DNA of 64,000 bases, taken from positions 34,090,001-34,154,000 of the forward strand of contig NC_070614.1 in NCBI RefSeq assembly GCF_027172205.1, in the 5' to 3' direction. Source of the stretch: Podarcis raffonei (Eukaryota; Chordata; Lepidosauria; Squamata; Lacertidae). Below are positions 11,801 to 22,500 of this stretch, piece by piece; position 1 is the first letter of the stretch, and every line of letters starts with the position of its first letter. The notes below the pieces were generated by a model. That model did no database searches, was not told where the DNA came from, and was given only the letters and a program-made list of their open reading frames with translations. Made by a program: the position numbers and the translations under genes.

Positions 11801-14800
11801 GTGAATTCTGAAGGCGAGAGCACCATAGAATAGTTCATCATCCCATGACTTTTGATAAACAAATGAAGTATGTTCCACCTGTGCTGTTCCTATCCAGACT
11901 TTACCTTTTAATTTATCTGACATGTATTCTTGTTGTGATATATATGGAAGAAATCTAAAAAATGCCAAGGAATACGATTCCCCATAGGCAACCAATACAT
12001 TGGCTTTGCTGCCCATCACTACATCATGTATTTTTTCACCTTCTTCTAGAACATTCTTAATGTCAGCAACAAAAGTCAATATTGGAATTCTTTTTATGAA
12101 AGCAAAACAGACCCCATTCTGGGAAAACAGTGGAACTACAGTTTGCACAAATCTTTCTCCATCTGAGGTATCCATAACAACAAGCCCAATCCATGTCCAC
12201 CCAAAATGCAGAAGTAAAGAAAGCATCCCTGTATACTGAATGGCTTCATTAGGGACCATCTGGTAGAATGGAAGGCCTGGAGTTTTATCATTCATTACTG
12301 GAGCAGGGCTGTATGTTAGCTAAAGATAAATGGAAAGTGGAAATGGAAAATAAGATGCTTATATTTCTGCAGTAACTTATATCCATTGTCCTTATAATCA
12401 AACTGTAAGTTAGGTGTACACTTGAAATTCTTTTTCTACATATTTTGAAGGGGTTGGGTGGCTACCCAGCAAGCCATTCTCAGATGTTTTGCCTAAACCT
12501 GAACCTCTTGATTTGGACATGTCTGGTTATAAACCTTTGTCAGGAGATAGTGTAAATATGATTCTATTAACAATGACTTCTTATAGAATCATAGAAGGGA
12601 CCCCAAGGGTCTTATAGTCCACCCCTGCAATAAAGAAAACATCCATGGCCATCCAACCTCAGCTTGAAAACTTACAATGAAGGAGAGTCCTTCCTGTTAG
12701 CTTTGTTTAACATTAGTGTGATGTTACCAGCCCACTCACAGTTCATACAGTTAGAAACTAGAATTTCATTTGCAGGATCAATGTCATGGTTCCAATATAA
12801 TTTTCAAGTTGATGGGTTGTTGAAACATTTTGGTTGCCTTCTACACACTGTGGCTCACATGGATAATATTATTTACTTTCCTAGATATATACATGGCTGT
12901 ACAGTATATTATTTATACCCCTTGACTGATATATTTGGGCCACTCCAGCAACAACTCACTCCAAGACTAAGCTAAAAGAATGCTTTCACAATTTCTGGAA
13001 TGCTCTTGTTCATGGATGGGAAAATTGTGGTTCTCCAGATGCTATTGTACTTCAACTTTCATCACCCAAACTATTCATAATTGTAAGGCGGATAACGGGA
13101 GTCAGGATCCAACAACATCTAGAAGACTTTAGTTTCCCCACCCCTGCTCTTGGTGAGTAGTACACAATGGCACTCTCATTCAGTTAACTTTCTGTTCTTA
13201 ACAGAAATTCATTCTTCAGATCAGAAAACTGAAGCTTGAATCATACAATGCTCATGATCGAATGAGAAGTTTATTAAGAACAAGATTGTGGCCTATATAC
13301 TAATTACTAGACTACAACATGGCTTGCTTTGATTGTTTCATTGTTTCTAAGGGAACCTTGAGAATGATGTAGGCTGTAAGTCTGTTTTGTGAAGAGAGTC
13401 ATGCCAAGCTTCATGAGCAAAGAAGGTCAGTTTGCTTCTTTAAAAAGCTTGACAAGTAACTGTTTGCAATATCATACATTTAACATGATAGATGCAAGCC
13501 TCTGCTCCCAAGCCACAATACTTTTTCACATCCATGCAACTACCTTCCTTGTTTTCTCCTCAAAATTTTACATTTCTAGGAAGCCTTTGAACTACCTATC
13601 CCTTAGTCCAAGTGACCACAAGCTGCATTCAGGGGTTGTGTGGTGTGCCTGTAAAATACAATACAAAGCTCTGTTGCTTCCCTGCTCTGTTTTGTTATAT
13701 GGTAAGTGCCTTGGGATATTAACCTGCCATATCTGTTCTTACTAAAGTGTCATGCACATAAATGGAGCTTAATAATAATAAGAATAGCAATAATATCAAC
13801 ACACGTGTACATCCTACCTGTGGAATCTTGTAAATATCCAAGGCATTTGCCACATGAAGGGAGATTTCGGAGTCCAGTCCCCCAATCACTACTATTAGAT
13901 TATTCTGGATATTGCATATGTAATTGGGGACAAATCTCTCCAGAGTTGAAGTAAGTAGTATAGTGGCATGATAGGTCGCCTTGGCATTGAAATAGCTGTC
14001 ATAGATGTGGAAGCCCAGGGTGATATTGGGTAAGATCTGAGGGTTTTCATTGATCTCCTTTACTGAGAAGGCCAAGGCCAGGATGTGTTGGTAATTATTA
14101 GGTACTATACTAGAATGATAGTTCCATTGTGTATCAGAAGGATATAACAAGAACAAGAACATGCCACTCTGATCTGCCTATTCATCATCAGGATTGTTTC
14201 AGTATAGAGGCTTATTCAAATACAAATTACAAAAATATTAAACAGCTGCCAATATCACTGTTTATCATTAAAAATGCAACACTGATACGTTTCTGCAAAA
14301 GTACTATTTAGAGTAGAATGCACTAAAATGATCCATATGATTTAAATTAGTTTGAAAATGTGATTTAATGCAGTCTCAAACATATCCAGTCTTTGCAATT
14401 GTGTTCTAATACAACATTCTTTCTACTGATAACATTCTTTCAGCAATCTTCACCCAATGCCTTACCTTTTCCACTTTTTATTTAACCCTTCATAGATAGG
14501 TATTTATACATATTTATAACAAAATAAAAAGTTTGATGAAACAGAATTGTACAAGAAGATGAAATAAAACAGAGGATGTAGGAACTAAAATGATTTAATT
14601 AAAGAATATTACAGATGAAGAACTAGACAAAAGCAGTCACTTTCATTGGCTGATAGATTTCTATTATTTCAATCAAACTAAAGAAAGAAATTTTGAAGCA
14701 AACTGATTTACCTTCTAAATTAAAATTAAATCAGTGTCTATCTCCCTTCTTTTTTGCATTGATTTAATTGTATCAGCAATTTTACAACCTAACACCATAA

Positions 14801-15159
14801 TTCACTACTGGGAGCTTGACATTCCCAAAACTGTTCTTACTGCAATACCTCCCCTCCCAGTAAAAATGAAAAAGAAAAGAAAAGTGACAAAAGGAAAGGA
14901 AGGAAATGGTTATTTTTAAATGGAAAAAGTCAGCACTTCCTCACATTAAGTCTTCATTCAATGTTGGAGGTGGCTGTTTGGTGAAGTCTATTGAGCTAGA
15001 GACAATGAAGCTCTGAGAAGCAATGACACCAATGATGAGGTCTCCATTCTGATAGTATCTGTGAACAGGCTGAGGTGGATGCTGGACCCTGCACATACGA
15101 ATGTGAGTTTCAGATGTTATATGGGGGAGCAGTACCAGCAGCAAAACCACTAATGCCAT
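7553..15159 (-). CDS. Vomeronasal type-2 receptor, gene B (complete, 6 exons)
   Basis: This is a class C GPCR of vomeronasal sensory neurons. Exons on the minus strand: 14945-15159, 13818-14109, 11459-12319, 10682-10903, 9554-9680, 7553-8454. The total is 2,619 bp (872 aa) and all junctions are GT-AG in matching phase. The signal peptide starts [13 protein letters not shown]. The Venus-flytrap domain covers about residues 20-530 ([32 protein letters not shown]). The cysteine-rich linker ([23 protein letters not shown]) covers about 535-600. The seven-helix domain follows, with [47 protein letters not shown] and [11 protein letters not shown]. Exon 4 is two codons shorter than in its neighbours. 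V2Rs signal through Go and TRPC2 in other vertebrates; the ligand is unknown. It looks intact. Confidence 0.93.
8510..8922. repeat. GATA/GATG compound microsatellite in intron 5 of gene B
   Basis: About 410 bp of near-pure GATA units, interrupted regularly by GATG to give a longer period of GATAGATAGATGATAGAT type. It begins about 55 bp upstream of the exon 6 acceptor of gene B. Open frames across it, such as a serine-isoleucine-tyrosine-leucine repeat, are artefacts. Confidence 0.97.
9757..10390. mobile_element. hAT-type non-autonomous DNA transposon in intron 4 of gene B
   Basis: This is a GC-rich block of about 630 bp with loosely inverted ends: CGGGGACCAGCAAACTTTTT at the left, and CCTTAGTTTGACAACCTCTG at the right, whose reverse complement begins CAGAGGTTGTCAAACT. 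CAGGGG-like ends of this kind are common in hAT elements. The interior has short direct and inverted repeats (GATGCAGGAGCTTCCTGCA) and no convincing gene. Possible 8-bp flanking repeats match only partly, so the family call is tentative. Confidence 0.5.
10560..10612. repeat. (AC)n/(CATA)n microsatellite
   Basis: A run of ACACACA units passes into about ten CATA units. It lies in intron 4 of gene B, about 70 bp downstream of exon 4 in the direction of transcription. Confidence 0.9.
12583..12700 (-). mobile_element. CR1 3'-end fragment in intron 2 of gene B
   Basis: The words TAGAATCATAGAAGGGACCC, GTCTTATAGTCCACCCC and CCATGGCCATCCAACCT are the reverse complement of a CR1 LINE 3' end (compare the plus-strand CR1 pieces near 26.8 and 47.0 kb). 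It is worn and short. Confidence 0.6.
13020..13140. mobile_element. Worn hAT-type MITE in intron 2 of gene B
   Basis: Two inverted halves can still be seen: TTCTCCAGATGCTATTGTAC at the left, and CCAACAACATCTAGAAGAC at the right, followed by CCCCACCCCTG. The pattern is that of the small palindromic hAT-type element at 16,055-16,190, but much more diverged. Confidence 0.4.
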
Positions 15160-16046
15160 TATGCTAAGCAGAAATGCTCATTATTCTACTATATTTGTAG
15201 GTTCTTCCCTTTTTATCTATGTTCTCTAAGAAACCTGAAATCAAGATCTCTGAACACAAATATCAGTAATCATACTAATGTTCCTGTTTCTAGTGCCTAA
15301 ACCTTTCTCTGAATGCAAGAAGGTATATTTATGACATCCTTCACATACAATATGATTTCTTGATTTTAATTTTAACTTCAATGCCTTAGGGCTTTTTTTT
15401 TTACAAGCAGCAGAATTGATTACACTCTTTATGATAATTAATGGGTGAAGTAATTGCCAAGCCAAATTGTGGATTTGAAGAAGAAAATAATTCTTGTGTG
15501 TTAGCAGAAGTTTTGAACTTATTTGAACATAAATAATCATGGTGGGCTTGGTCTGGCCTATGGCAAGGAAAGAACTCAGGAAATACAAGTCTTAGGTGTG
15601 TGACTAGATATAAGATTCGTCTTTTTTAAACTAGGTTTTGATTGATTTTATAAATGGAAAGATTGAAAATAAGAGTGTTTCAACTCCTTGAATGAGAGGG
15701 AGTCCTGGCAAACTCTCATTCACAAATACAAACATATAGCTCACAATTGTGATTTATGGGCATTCTGTAGCAGCAGCACTAAACAAGAAGGCTTAGAAGA
15801 TGTTCTACAAGTATCTTCTTTAGAGTGGGAGACATGGAAAATGAGCAGAGAGAAAATATCTAAGCCCCTTCTCCAGATGGTTGTCAGTCCCTCCACTCAG
15901 ACTGTTAGTGTGTGGCTGGTGCAGCTATGTTTCTTTGCACCATTGCAACTGATGCTGGTCACAATAATGAAAGTAGTTTCTGAAAATAATCCACCCATTT
16001 AATAGCTTTTAAGTGTTCATGCATAAATTAATTAATTAATAAATTA
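15160..16046. other. 5' flank of gene B, no other gene seen
   Basis: The region upstream of gene B has no recognisable exon, and no promoter element could be fixed. The open frames here are short, do not resemble known proteins and have no splice context. Confidence 0.4.
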
Positions 16047-16054
16047 GGGTAAAT

Positions 16055-16190
16055 CAGGCTTCCTCAACCTCAGCCCTCCAGATGTTTTTGGCCTACAACT
16101 CCCATGATCCCTAGCTAGCAGGACCAGTGGTCAGGGATGATGGGAATTGTAGTCTCAAAACATCTGGAGGGCCGAGGTTGAGGAAGCCTG
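16055..16190. mobile_element. Palindromic hAT-type MITE with 8-bp target duplication
   Basis: This 136-bp element is almost a complete inverted repeat. It starts CAGGCTTCCTCAACCTCAGC and ends GCCGAGGTTGAGGAAGCCTG. It is flanked by GGGTAAAT (16047-16054) and GGCTAAAT (16191-16198), an 8-bp duplication with one mismatch, which is the length typical of hAT transposases. It has no coding capacity. Confidence 0.8.
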
Positions 16191-16515
16191 GGCTAAATGA
16201 AAAGGGCCCATGTGCATTGTCATTGCCTGTTCCAGATAAATACATGGAAAGGAGGAATCAAACGTACAGGAAATACTTAATGTAGAGAATGTTGAAATTG
16301 TATTAGCTTCTATCACTGAGGTTCATTCAAAGGAGAGATTCATTGGACCCATTGCTGAAATACGTGTTACTGCTTTAATTCAAAAAGTGAATTCTATCGT
16401 ATATGAGAATGCCTCTGAGAGTTTCCTTCTAAGATAACTACCATCAGATTTTTAGAACTTAAAAACAATTAATGTGTTTCAAAACGATCCGCTGAAGGGA
16501 CAGAGAATCATTTTT

Positions 16516-17809
16516 TCAGTTCATTCTTCTTATGAACTGTTCCATATTGCTTAGTTCCAACCGCAAGACAATAATGTAGGTAAAAGTAACATTTTGTGAT
16601 TCGAGGACCCTCCCCCACGCTTGGGGATAAGAAAGACATATGACACAGTATTTAAGGTTAATGGGCTAGAAAAGGCCACAACTTTATTGATTACAGCATG
16701 TGAGAGGTATTGGCTTATGCACTGGAAAAAACCGCAAAGTTCGACTCCACCCCTCAGGGAGGGGTGAGTCTAACAAGGGTTAACCACCAGTAGGGGAGCC
16801 TGTTGATGCAAATACAACTGTAAGTTCTCCCCGGATGTCACCGGGGGTCGTGCCATGGCCCCCAGCCCCAGCAGGGCATCGGACAGGATCCACGACCACC
16901 GAATTCCTTTAACGGGATACCCATAAATGAAGGGGTAGGCGATGGCCAAACCATGCCCTTCCATACACCAACAACAAATTCCAATGCCTAACCGCCAAAA
17001 CCAGAAAATTGTGACAAATTGCTACGAGGTAGGCGAAAAACCATGTGGCCGGTGCCAATTTGCCAATTTGGTAAAAACTCCTACCAGGCCCCCCGGGCAA
17101 CCAAGGCGACCAACCACAGGTCCATAGCAAGGTCAAGCGCAAAAGGATGAACTAAAGGGAAGGGTAGGTGGGTGACCCGATGAAACCGGCAGCACAATGA
17201 GGGGAAGAGCTGACGCGGCCACATTTGAGTGGCTAAACCCCGCCCCCAAGCTTCCCACCAATTGGAAGCCTGACCGGGGAATGTGGCGCGTCAGCAGTGA
17301 TGTCAAGTAGGGGCCGGAACGCCCCCTGCAAAGTGCGGGAATAGTTCCCGATCACAATCGCTCCCCTCCGGGAGGAGGAGAGGCTTTGGAGAAAAGATGC
17401 AACACAGCAAGCCAGCCCTGGTAGGCAAGATAGAAAAAATCTCCACAGCAACCATCAATCTTTGCTTGGATAGGTTGGAACGAAGGATAACCACACACAG
17501 CAGAAGACCAACATGCTGAAAGTGATCAACATGTCTTGAACTTACTGTCTAGAAATTTCCTGGCAAGGAAAGACACAGAAAACTGGCAATGGCCAGTAAG
17601 CAGACCCCTCATTACATTGTAATACAATTTCTTCAACAACTGACTTAATACCAGCATCTGGAATTAGGGGGAGGGTGGGTTGAGTAGAGAAGAAGATTCC
17701 CAAAGGTTATTCATAAAATAAGAATGTTATGGTAAATCTTTGGGAATACACACGTTCTGTTTCCAGTTTGGATAATCTTTACTGGTGCATTTATAACAGT
17801 CATTCGTGT
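16516..17809 (-). pseudogene. V2R pseudogene C: last exon split by an insertion
   Basis: This is a remnant of V2R exon 6. The right end keeps the acceptor (TTTTAG) and the start of the exon (NDCYKCTSKDYPNWKQNVCIPK, shown in part), then much of the helix region is missing or scrambled. Bases 17,389-17,500 keep the words [10 protein letters not shown] and GLLCCIFSP. The reading then runs into a 0.8-kb LTR-like insertion (16,597-17,384). Beyond it, at about 16,516-16,596, the exon tail resumes (KML, LRLELSNMEQFIRRMN and a stop). The host gene is dead through both internal loss and insertion. No exons 1-5 were found between it and gene D. Confidence 0.8.
16597..17384 (-). mobile_element. LTR-like fossil insertion inside V2R pseudogene C
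   Basis: The insertion is 788 bp, flanked by a 4-bp duplication TTTG (16593-16596 and 17385-17388) that exactly accounts for the interrupted exon 6 sequence. Read on the minus strand it has a purine-rich start, then TGTGATCGGG (17,356 downwards), an AATAAAG poly-A signal (around 16,690), and an end in CGAATCA. This suggests an LTR with a short adjoining purine tract. The family (Gypsy or endogenous retrovirus type) is unresolved and no protein-coding part is present. It is a fossil. Confidence 0.5.
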
Positions 17810-18662
17810 CTAAAAGAAGAAAAGATGTAATCAGACTCAAAAGTATGCCACAAATCTCTCAAAACAAACAGTAGTTGCTCTTCTCAGAGTTTTATGTATA
17901 TTTTTCTTCATTGCCCTTTTCTTTGCTGATCCTGTAAAATATGTAATGAAAAATGATATACTTATGAGGAGGAGATGCAGACTAGTAATGCCTCTGGTTT
18001 ATTATATATGAGAAAAATATAGTTCTTTTAACAAAAAAAGTAACAGTACAATCACTTAACAAATAAACATTTTAAAATAGCAAAGAAAAAAGAACACAAT
18101 ATCAGACAAAAGACACATCTAAGTCCGTATTCTCTTTGGTTGTCCATTCAAATACCTATATGAAGCTCACAAACAGGATTTGAACAAAATAACTGTTTCC
18201 TGCTCTTGTTCCCCAGCCACTGATATTTAGAGGGATATCAGCTTAGGCAGTAGAAATAATGAAATAATGAATGGCATTCAGTTAAATTTTATTCAAAATA
18301 TTGGTAGATCTATTGGAATTAATGGACCTGACATCACCAAGATAATTAATTTCAACATGCCTACTGTGAGTACAACTTCATTACATATCATATGAATTTG
18401 TATCTTAGAAGTCAAATGGAATCCATTCCAGAATTCTGTTCGACTTCCGAAACATTAGTAAAGCAAAGCGTGGCTCCTCACTGGCTGCAGCATGCTCCCG
18501 CAGCCAATTGGAAACCATGGAAGCCCCCATTGGATGTTCAACCTCCAAAAATAGTTTGCAAACCAGAACACACACTTCCAGGTTTGCAGTGTTCAGGAGC
18601 CAAAATTTTTGAGAACTAAGCTGTTCAAAAACCAAGGTAAGACTGTAACTTCATCCTCCATG

Positions 18663-18724
<62 letters not shown>

Positions 18725-19400
18725 TTATTGGTATTGCTTATACTGGTTTATTGTGTGTGTGTGTGTGGGCACACATCTGCCTGGACAACACAAAAGAGGA
18801 AAATGTCCTGTTGGCAGATTTGCAGTTCATATGATGTAATTTAGCTGTGTGAATTCAACTCTTGCCTTCATTGTTGCCCCACCCCCCCAATTCTGTAAGA
18901 ATTGACCATTCTTATTACTAACTTTGGCTCTGCTTTTCATTACCTCTAGTTGGTCTCTCTGCCATACCAGTTCCAATGGGCACCAACTTCTAGCTACTGA
19001 CTGTGTCCTGAAGCAGGCATAAACAACATCTTGTACTCAAAATTCCATCAACCTCTGTCTGCCTAGCCTGCGGTCAATTATGATGGGGGGTGGGGTCTAG
19101 CAACTTCTGGAGTATTCACTTTGGGTACCCCTGTTCTGCAGGAAGACATTCCTATGATCAAACACCCCTTCTTCTTTGGCTCTGGACAAATTTCTTGTTT
19201 GTCACAGCCAATTCAGATGCCCCTTGAGCTCCTTAACTGATTGAAAGAAAGAAAAAGTTAATTTCAGACATGAAAAACATGTCCTCAGCAATTCCACATG
19301 GAATACTCCTTGTTGAATTGGTGACTACTTCCTTTTTAATTATCCAAAGTACTCTAATTAACTGAGCTACTTTCCAACACCAGGAAATTAGACTTCAGGA
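17810..19400. other. Intergenic; repeats only
   Basis: No gene was recognised. Bases 18,409-18,650 look like an unclassified dispersed repeat with inverted segments around GGCTGCAGCATGCTCCCGCA. From about 18,770 the sequence matches the upstream flank of gene E (from about 33,440), marking the left end of the duplicated block. Confidence 0.5.
18661..18723. repeat. (TAA)n microsatellite
   Basis: About 20 uninterrupted TAA units. Unlike the tracts at 22.4 and 52.4 kb, it is not followed by an L2-like 3' end (the next words are TTTATTGGTATTGC). The poly-isoleucine open frame across it is an artefact. Confidence 0.95.
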
Positions 19401-19429
19401 AAACTAATAAGACAGTCTTTTAATAATTG

Positions 19430-19438
19430 TATAAATAT
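19430..19438 (+). promoter_or_regulatory. Possible TATA box upstream of gene D
   Basis: TATAAATAT lies about 150 bp before the ATG of gene D. The same word occurs at 34,125-34,133, about 130 bp before the ATG of gene E, within a conserved flank. No transcript start is known, so this is only a candidate. Confidence 0.25.
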
Positions 19439-19585
19439 GCCCTCTAGAAATCTAGGACTGGTTTAGGAATTAAGGCTATTAGACAATAATGTGTCAGTCT
19501 GATTTCTGACACTATATATTTTCATCCTGAGCTTTTTGAGATAAAAATAAGAAATCTGCATCTAGAAAAAACATTTCTGCCCACA

Positions 19586-22500
19586 ATGCTGTTATTGTTC
19601 CTCTTGCTTCTGGTACTGCTTCCTCACATGGTAAGCAAAGCGCACATCATTAAGTGCATGGTTGATGATCCACACCCTCCGCTTCATGAGTACCACCAGT
19701 CAGGAGACCGAATCATTGGAGCTATCGCTTCCCACACTTTCATCATCTCCAGTGCAATCAGCTTCATTGAAAAACCCCCATCACCTTTGCCTGAAGAGCT
19801 TGCGTAAGGGCTTAACTATAATATTTTAAAGCTATTATCCATTATCAGTCTTAATTTTCATTCCATGAATTATTTGTTTTGAAAGGTAATAAACTATTCA
19901 AAGAAACAACTGTGTGTTTTTTTTTTAAAGAGGGAAAGCTACACCCAGTCATTTGTATCAAATATCACATCCTGAAGATCTTAAATTATACAATTTTGGA
20001 ACACCCTGCTCTGAATTGCTACTTTACTGATATAGAATAATAAAGCATATGTTTTGATGAACAATGGTAATATTTGGTTGTTGTTTTAAAATTTGTATGA
20101 GCCACAAAAAGGTAAGGTTACCTCAAGAAAGTTGTTAGATGAATATGAATAATGAGATGATATATAGAATACATTATTTTTATAACATTTGCAATACTTT
20201 TTACAACATGTGATGGTTCCTTATGATTCCGAATACAACTTACCTTCTAGTGCTGTACCTAAGAATTATCAGCACATCCTGGCCTTGGCATTTGCAGTAA
20301 AAGAGATCAATGAAAACCCTCAGCTCTTACACAATGTCACCTTGGGCTTCCACATCTATGACAGCTATTTCACTGACAAGTGGACCTACCATGCTACAAT
20401 GCTACTCATATATACCCTGGGAGGTTTTGTTCCAAATTACAACTGTGATGTCCAAACTAACCTGATTGGAGTCATTGGGGGACTGGACCCCCCAACCTCA
20501 CTTCAAGTGGCAACACTGGTGGATATTTACAAGATTCCACAGGTATGATGGGTCTCTTTTGTGTGTGTGTTTGTTTCTTTTTTGAGAAAAAAAAGTGCCA
20601 GTACTTACCATGAGGTTGTTACAGAAAATGCCACAATGTTATCATGCAGAGAGAGAAAGGTTCACCTATGTACCATTTAGTATCCCCAGAAAAAAGCACT
20701 GGTTCTATTTGTAATTATACGGTTTTAGTACTTTTTCACAATTCATTTTTTGGGGTTTTTTTTGGTATACACAGAGTAATATAAATTCATGGTCATTCCA
20801 TCCTATAAATGTCAAATCTCAGCTGTGAAATAAAACCTCTGCGCGTGTTCTTAAATTAGTAAAAGAAAAATCCCAAGTTTTTATTTATGCTACTGAAAAG
20901 TTGGCTGACTCAGCCACAGGAACCTCTGCTGAAAGGAAAAGCTACCAACATTGCAAGTTTACTGAAAATATTATTGACAAAATGTGGGTGTATTTTGTCT
21001 TTGAACTTTCTGTCTATAGGTGGTATTCGACACTTCTCCTACCCATATTAAACCATTGAAGTTAATGCACATGTGTAACTGACATTCATTCATTTCAAAA
21101 GGTCTACTTTGATTAGGACTATCTGTCTCTGGCTTCCTAGCCTCCTAGCTTACACACAAACAGAACTCAGCTTTGTCCTGGTCATTTCTAACTAACTGCC
21201 AATGAGTTGAGAGAAGGGCACCCACCCATTTGTTTTCAGACACAGAGACACTTCGTTAAGGACCCATACTTGAGGGCTGTTATCAAGAAGCCTGTCTGGT
21301 TATTTAACCATTTGAATCCTTCCTTAGATTTAAACATTTGCTGGTTCTAGCTGTTAAGAACCTTCTAAGGGTCTTATGTATGTAGGCATACAACCTACTT
21401 CCTCCTCCAAATTCACAAGAATACAATCCCATTCTTTCCTCTCCACTCTTTTCTTTAGCTCATTTATGGCCCTGCTCCAGTGATGAATGACAAAACACCA
21501 GGCATCCCTTTCTACCAGATGGTGCCCAGAGAAGACAGTCAGTTTGCAGGAATTCTTTCTTTGCTTCTGCATTTCAGGTGGACTTGGATTGGACTCCTAA
21601 CTATGGATAATGACAATGGAGAAAGATTTGTGCAAAGTGTGGTTCCGTCTTTTTCTCAGAGTGGTATCTGCTTTGCCTTCATAGAAAGAAGTCAAACGTT
21701 TACCGTTGTCACTGATATTAATGACATGTTTAACAAGGGGGGTAAAATACATGATAAAATCATAGACAGTAAAGCCCATGTAGTGGTGGCATATGGAGAA
21801 TCTTATGGGATTGTGTTCTTGAGATGGTTTCCATATCTGTCAGGACAAGAACATATAAAGAAGAAGTCAAAAGGTATAGTGTGGATAATAACAGCCCAGA
21901 CTGACCTCACTTCAATGGTGTATCAGAAGACTTGGGATACAGAAATAATCCATGGATCTCTCTCATTTACAATTCATGCCAATGATCTACCAGGATTTCA
22001 AGAATTTGTTAGAAGCAGAAACCCATCCAGTGCCACAGGAGATGGTTTTATCAAGGACTTCTGGCAACAGGCCTTTGGCTGTGTATTCCCAAATACAGAT
22101 GCAGTCAAGGTGGATGGAGACATTTGCACTGGGGAGGAAAAGCTAGAGAGTCTGCCTGCATCTTTTTTTGGAATGAGCATGACCTCCCACAGCTACAGTA
22201 TCTATAATGCTGTCTATGTTATGGCCCATGCTTTACATGCTATGTCCTCATCTAGTCTCAAGCACAGTGTAATGAAGAACAGAGGCATGCAGAAATGTCA
22301 GGGCCAATGCCTTTGGCAGGTAATGAATATTAGAGACATGGGAAAAGTCATTTGGTGTATATTTTAATGCATACAAATAATAATAATAATAATAATTATT
22401 TATTATTTGTATCCCGCCCATCTGGCTGGGTTTCCCCAGCCACTCTGGGCGGCTTCCATAGAAACCAAAAATACAGTAAAATATCACAGATTAAAAACTT

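Noticed and set aside
18609-18839. Open frame with a long poly-isoleucine run
   Set aside because: Translation of the (TAA)n microsatellite; not a gene.
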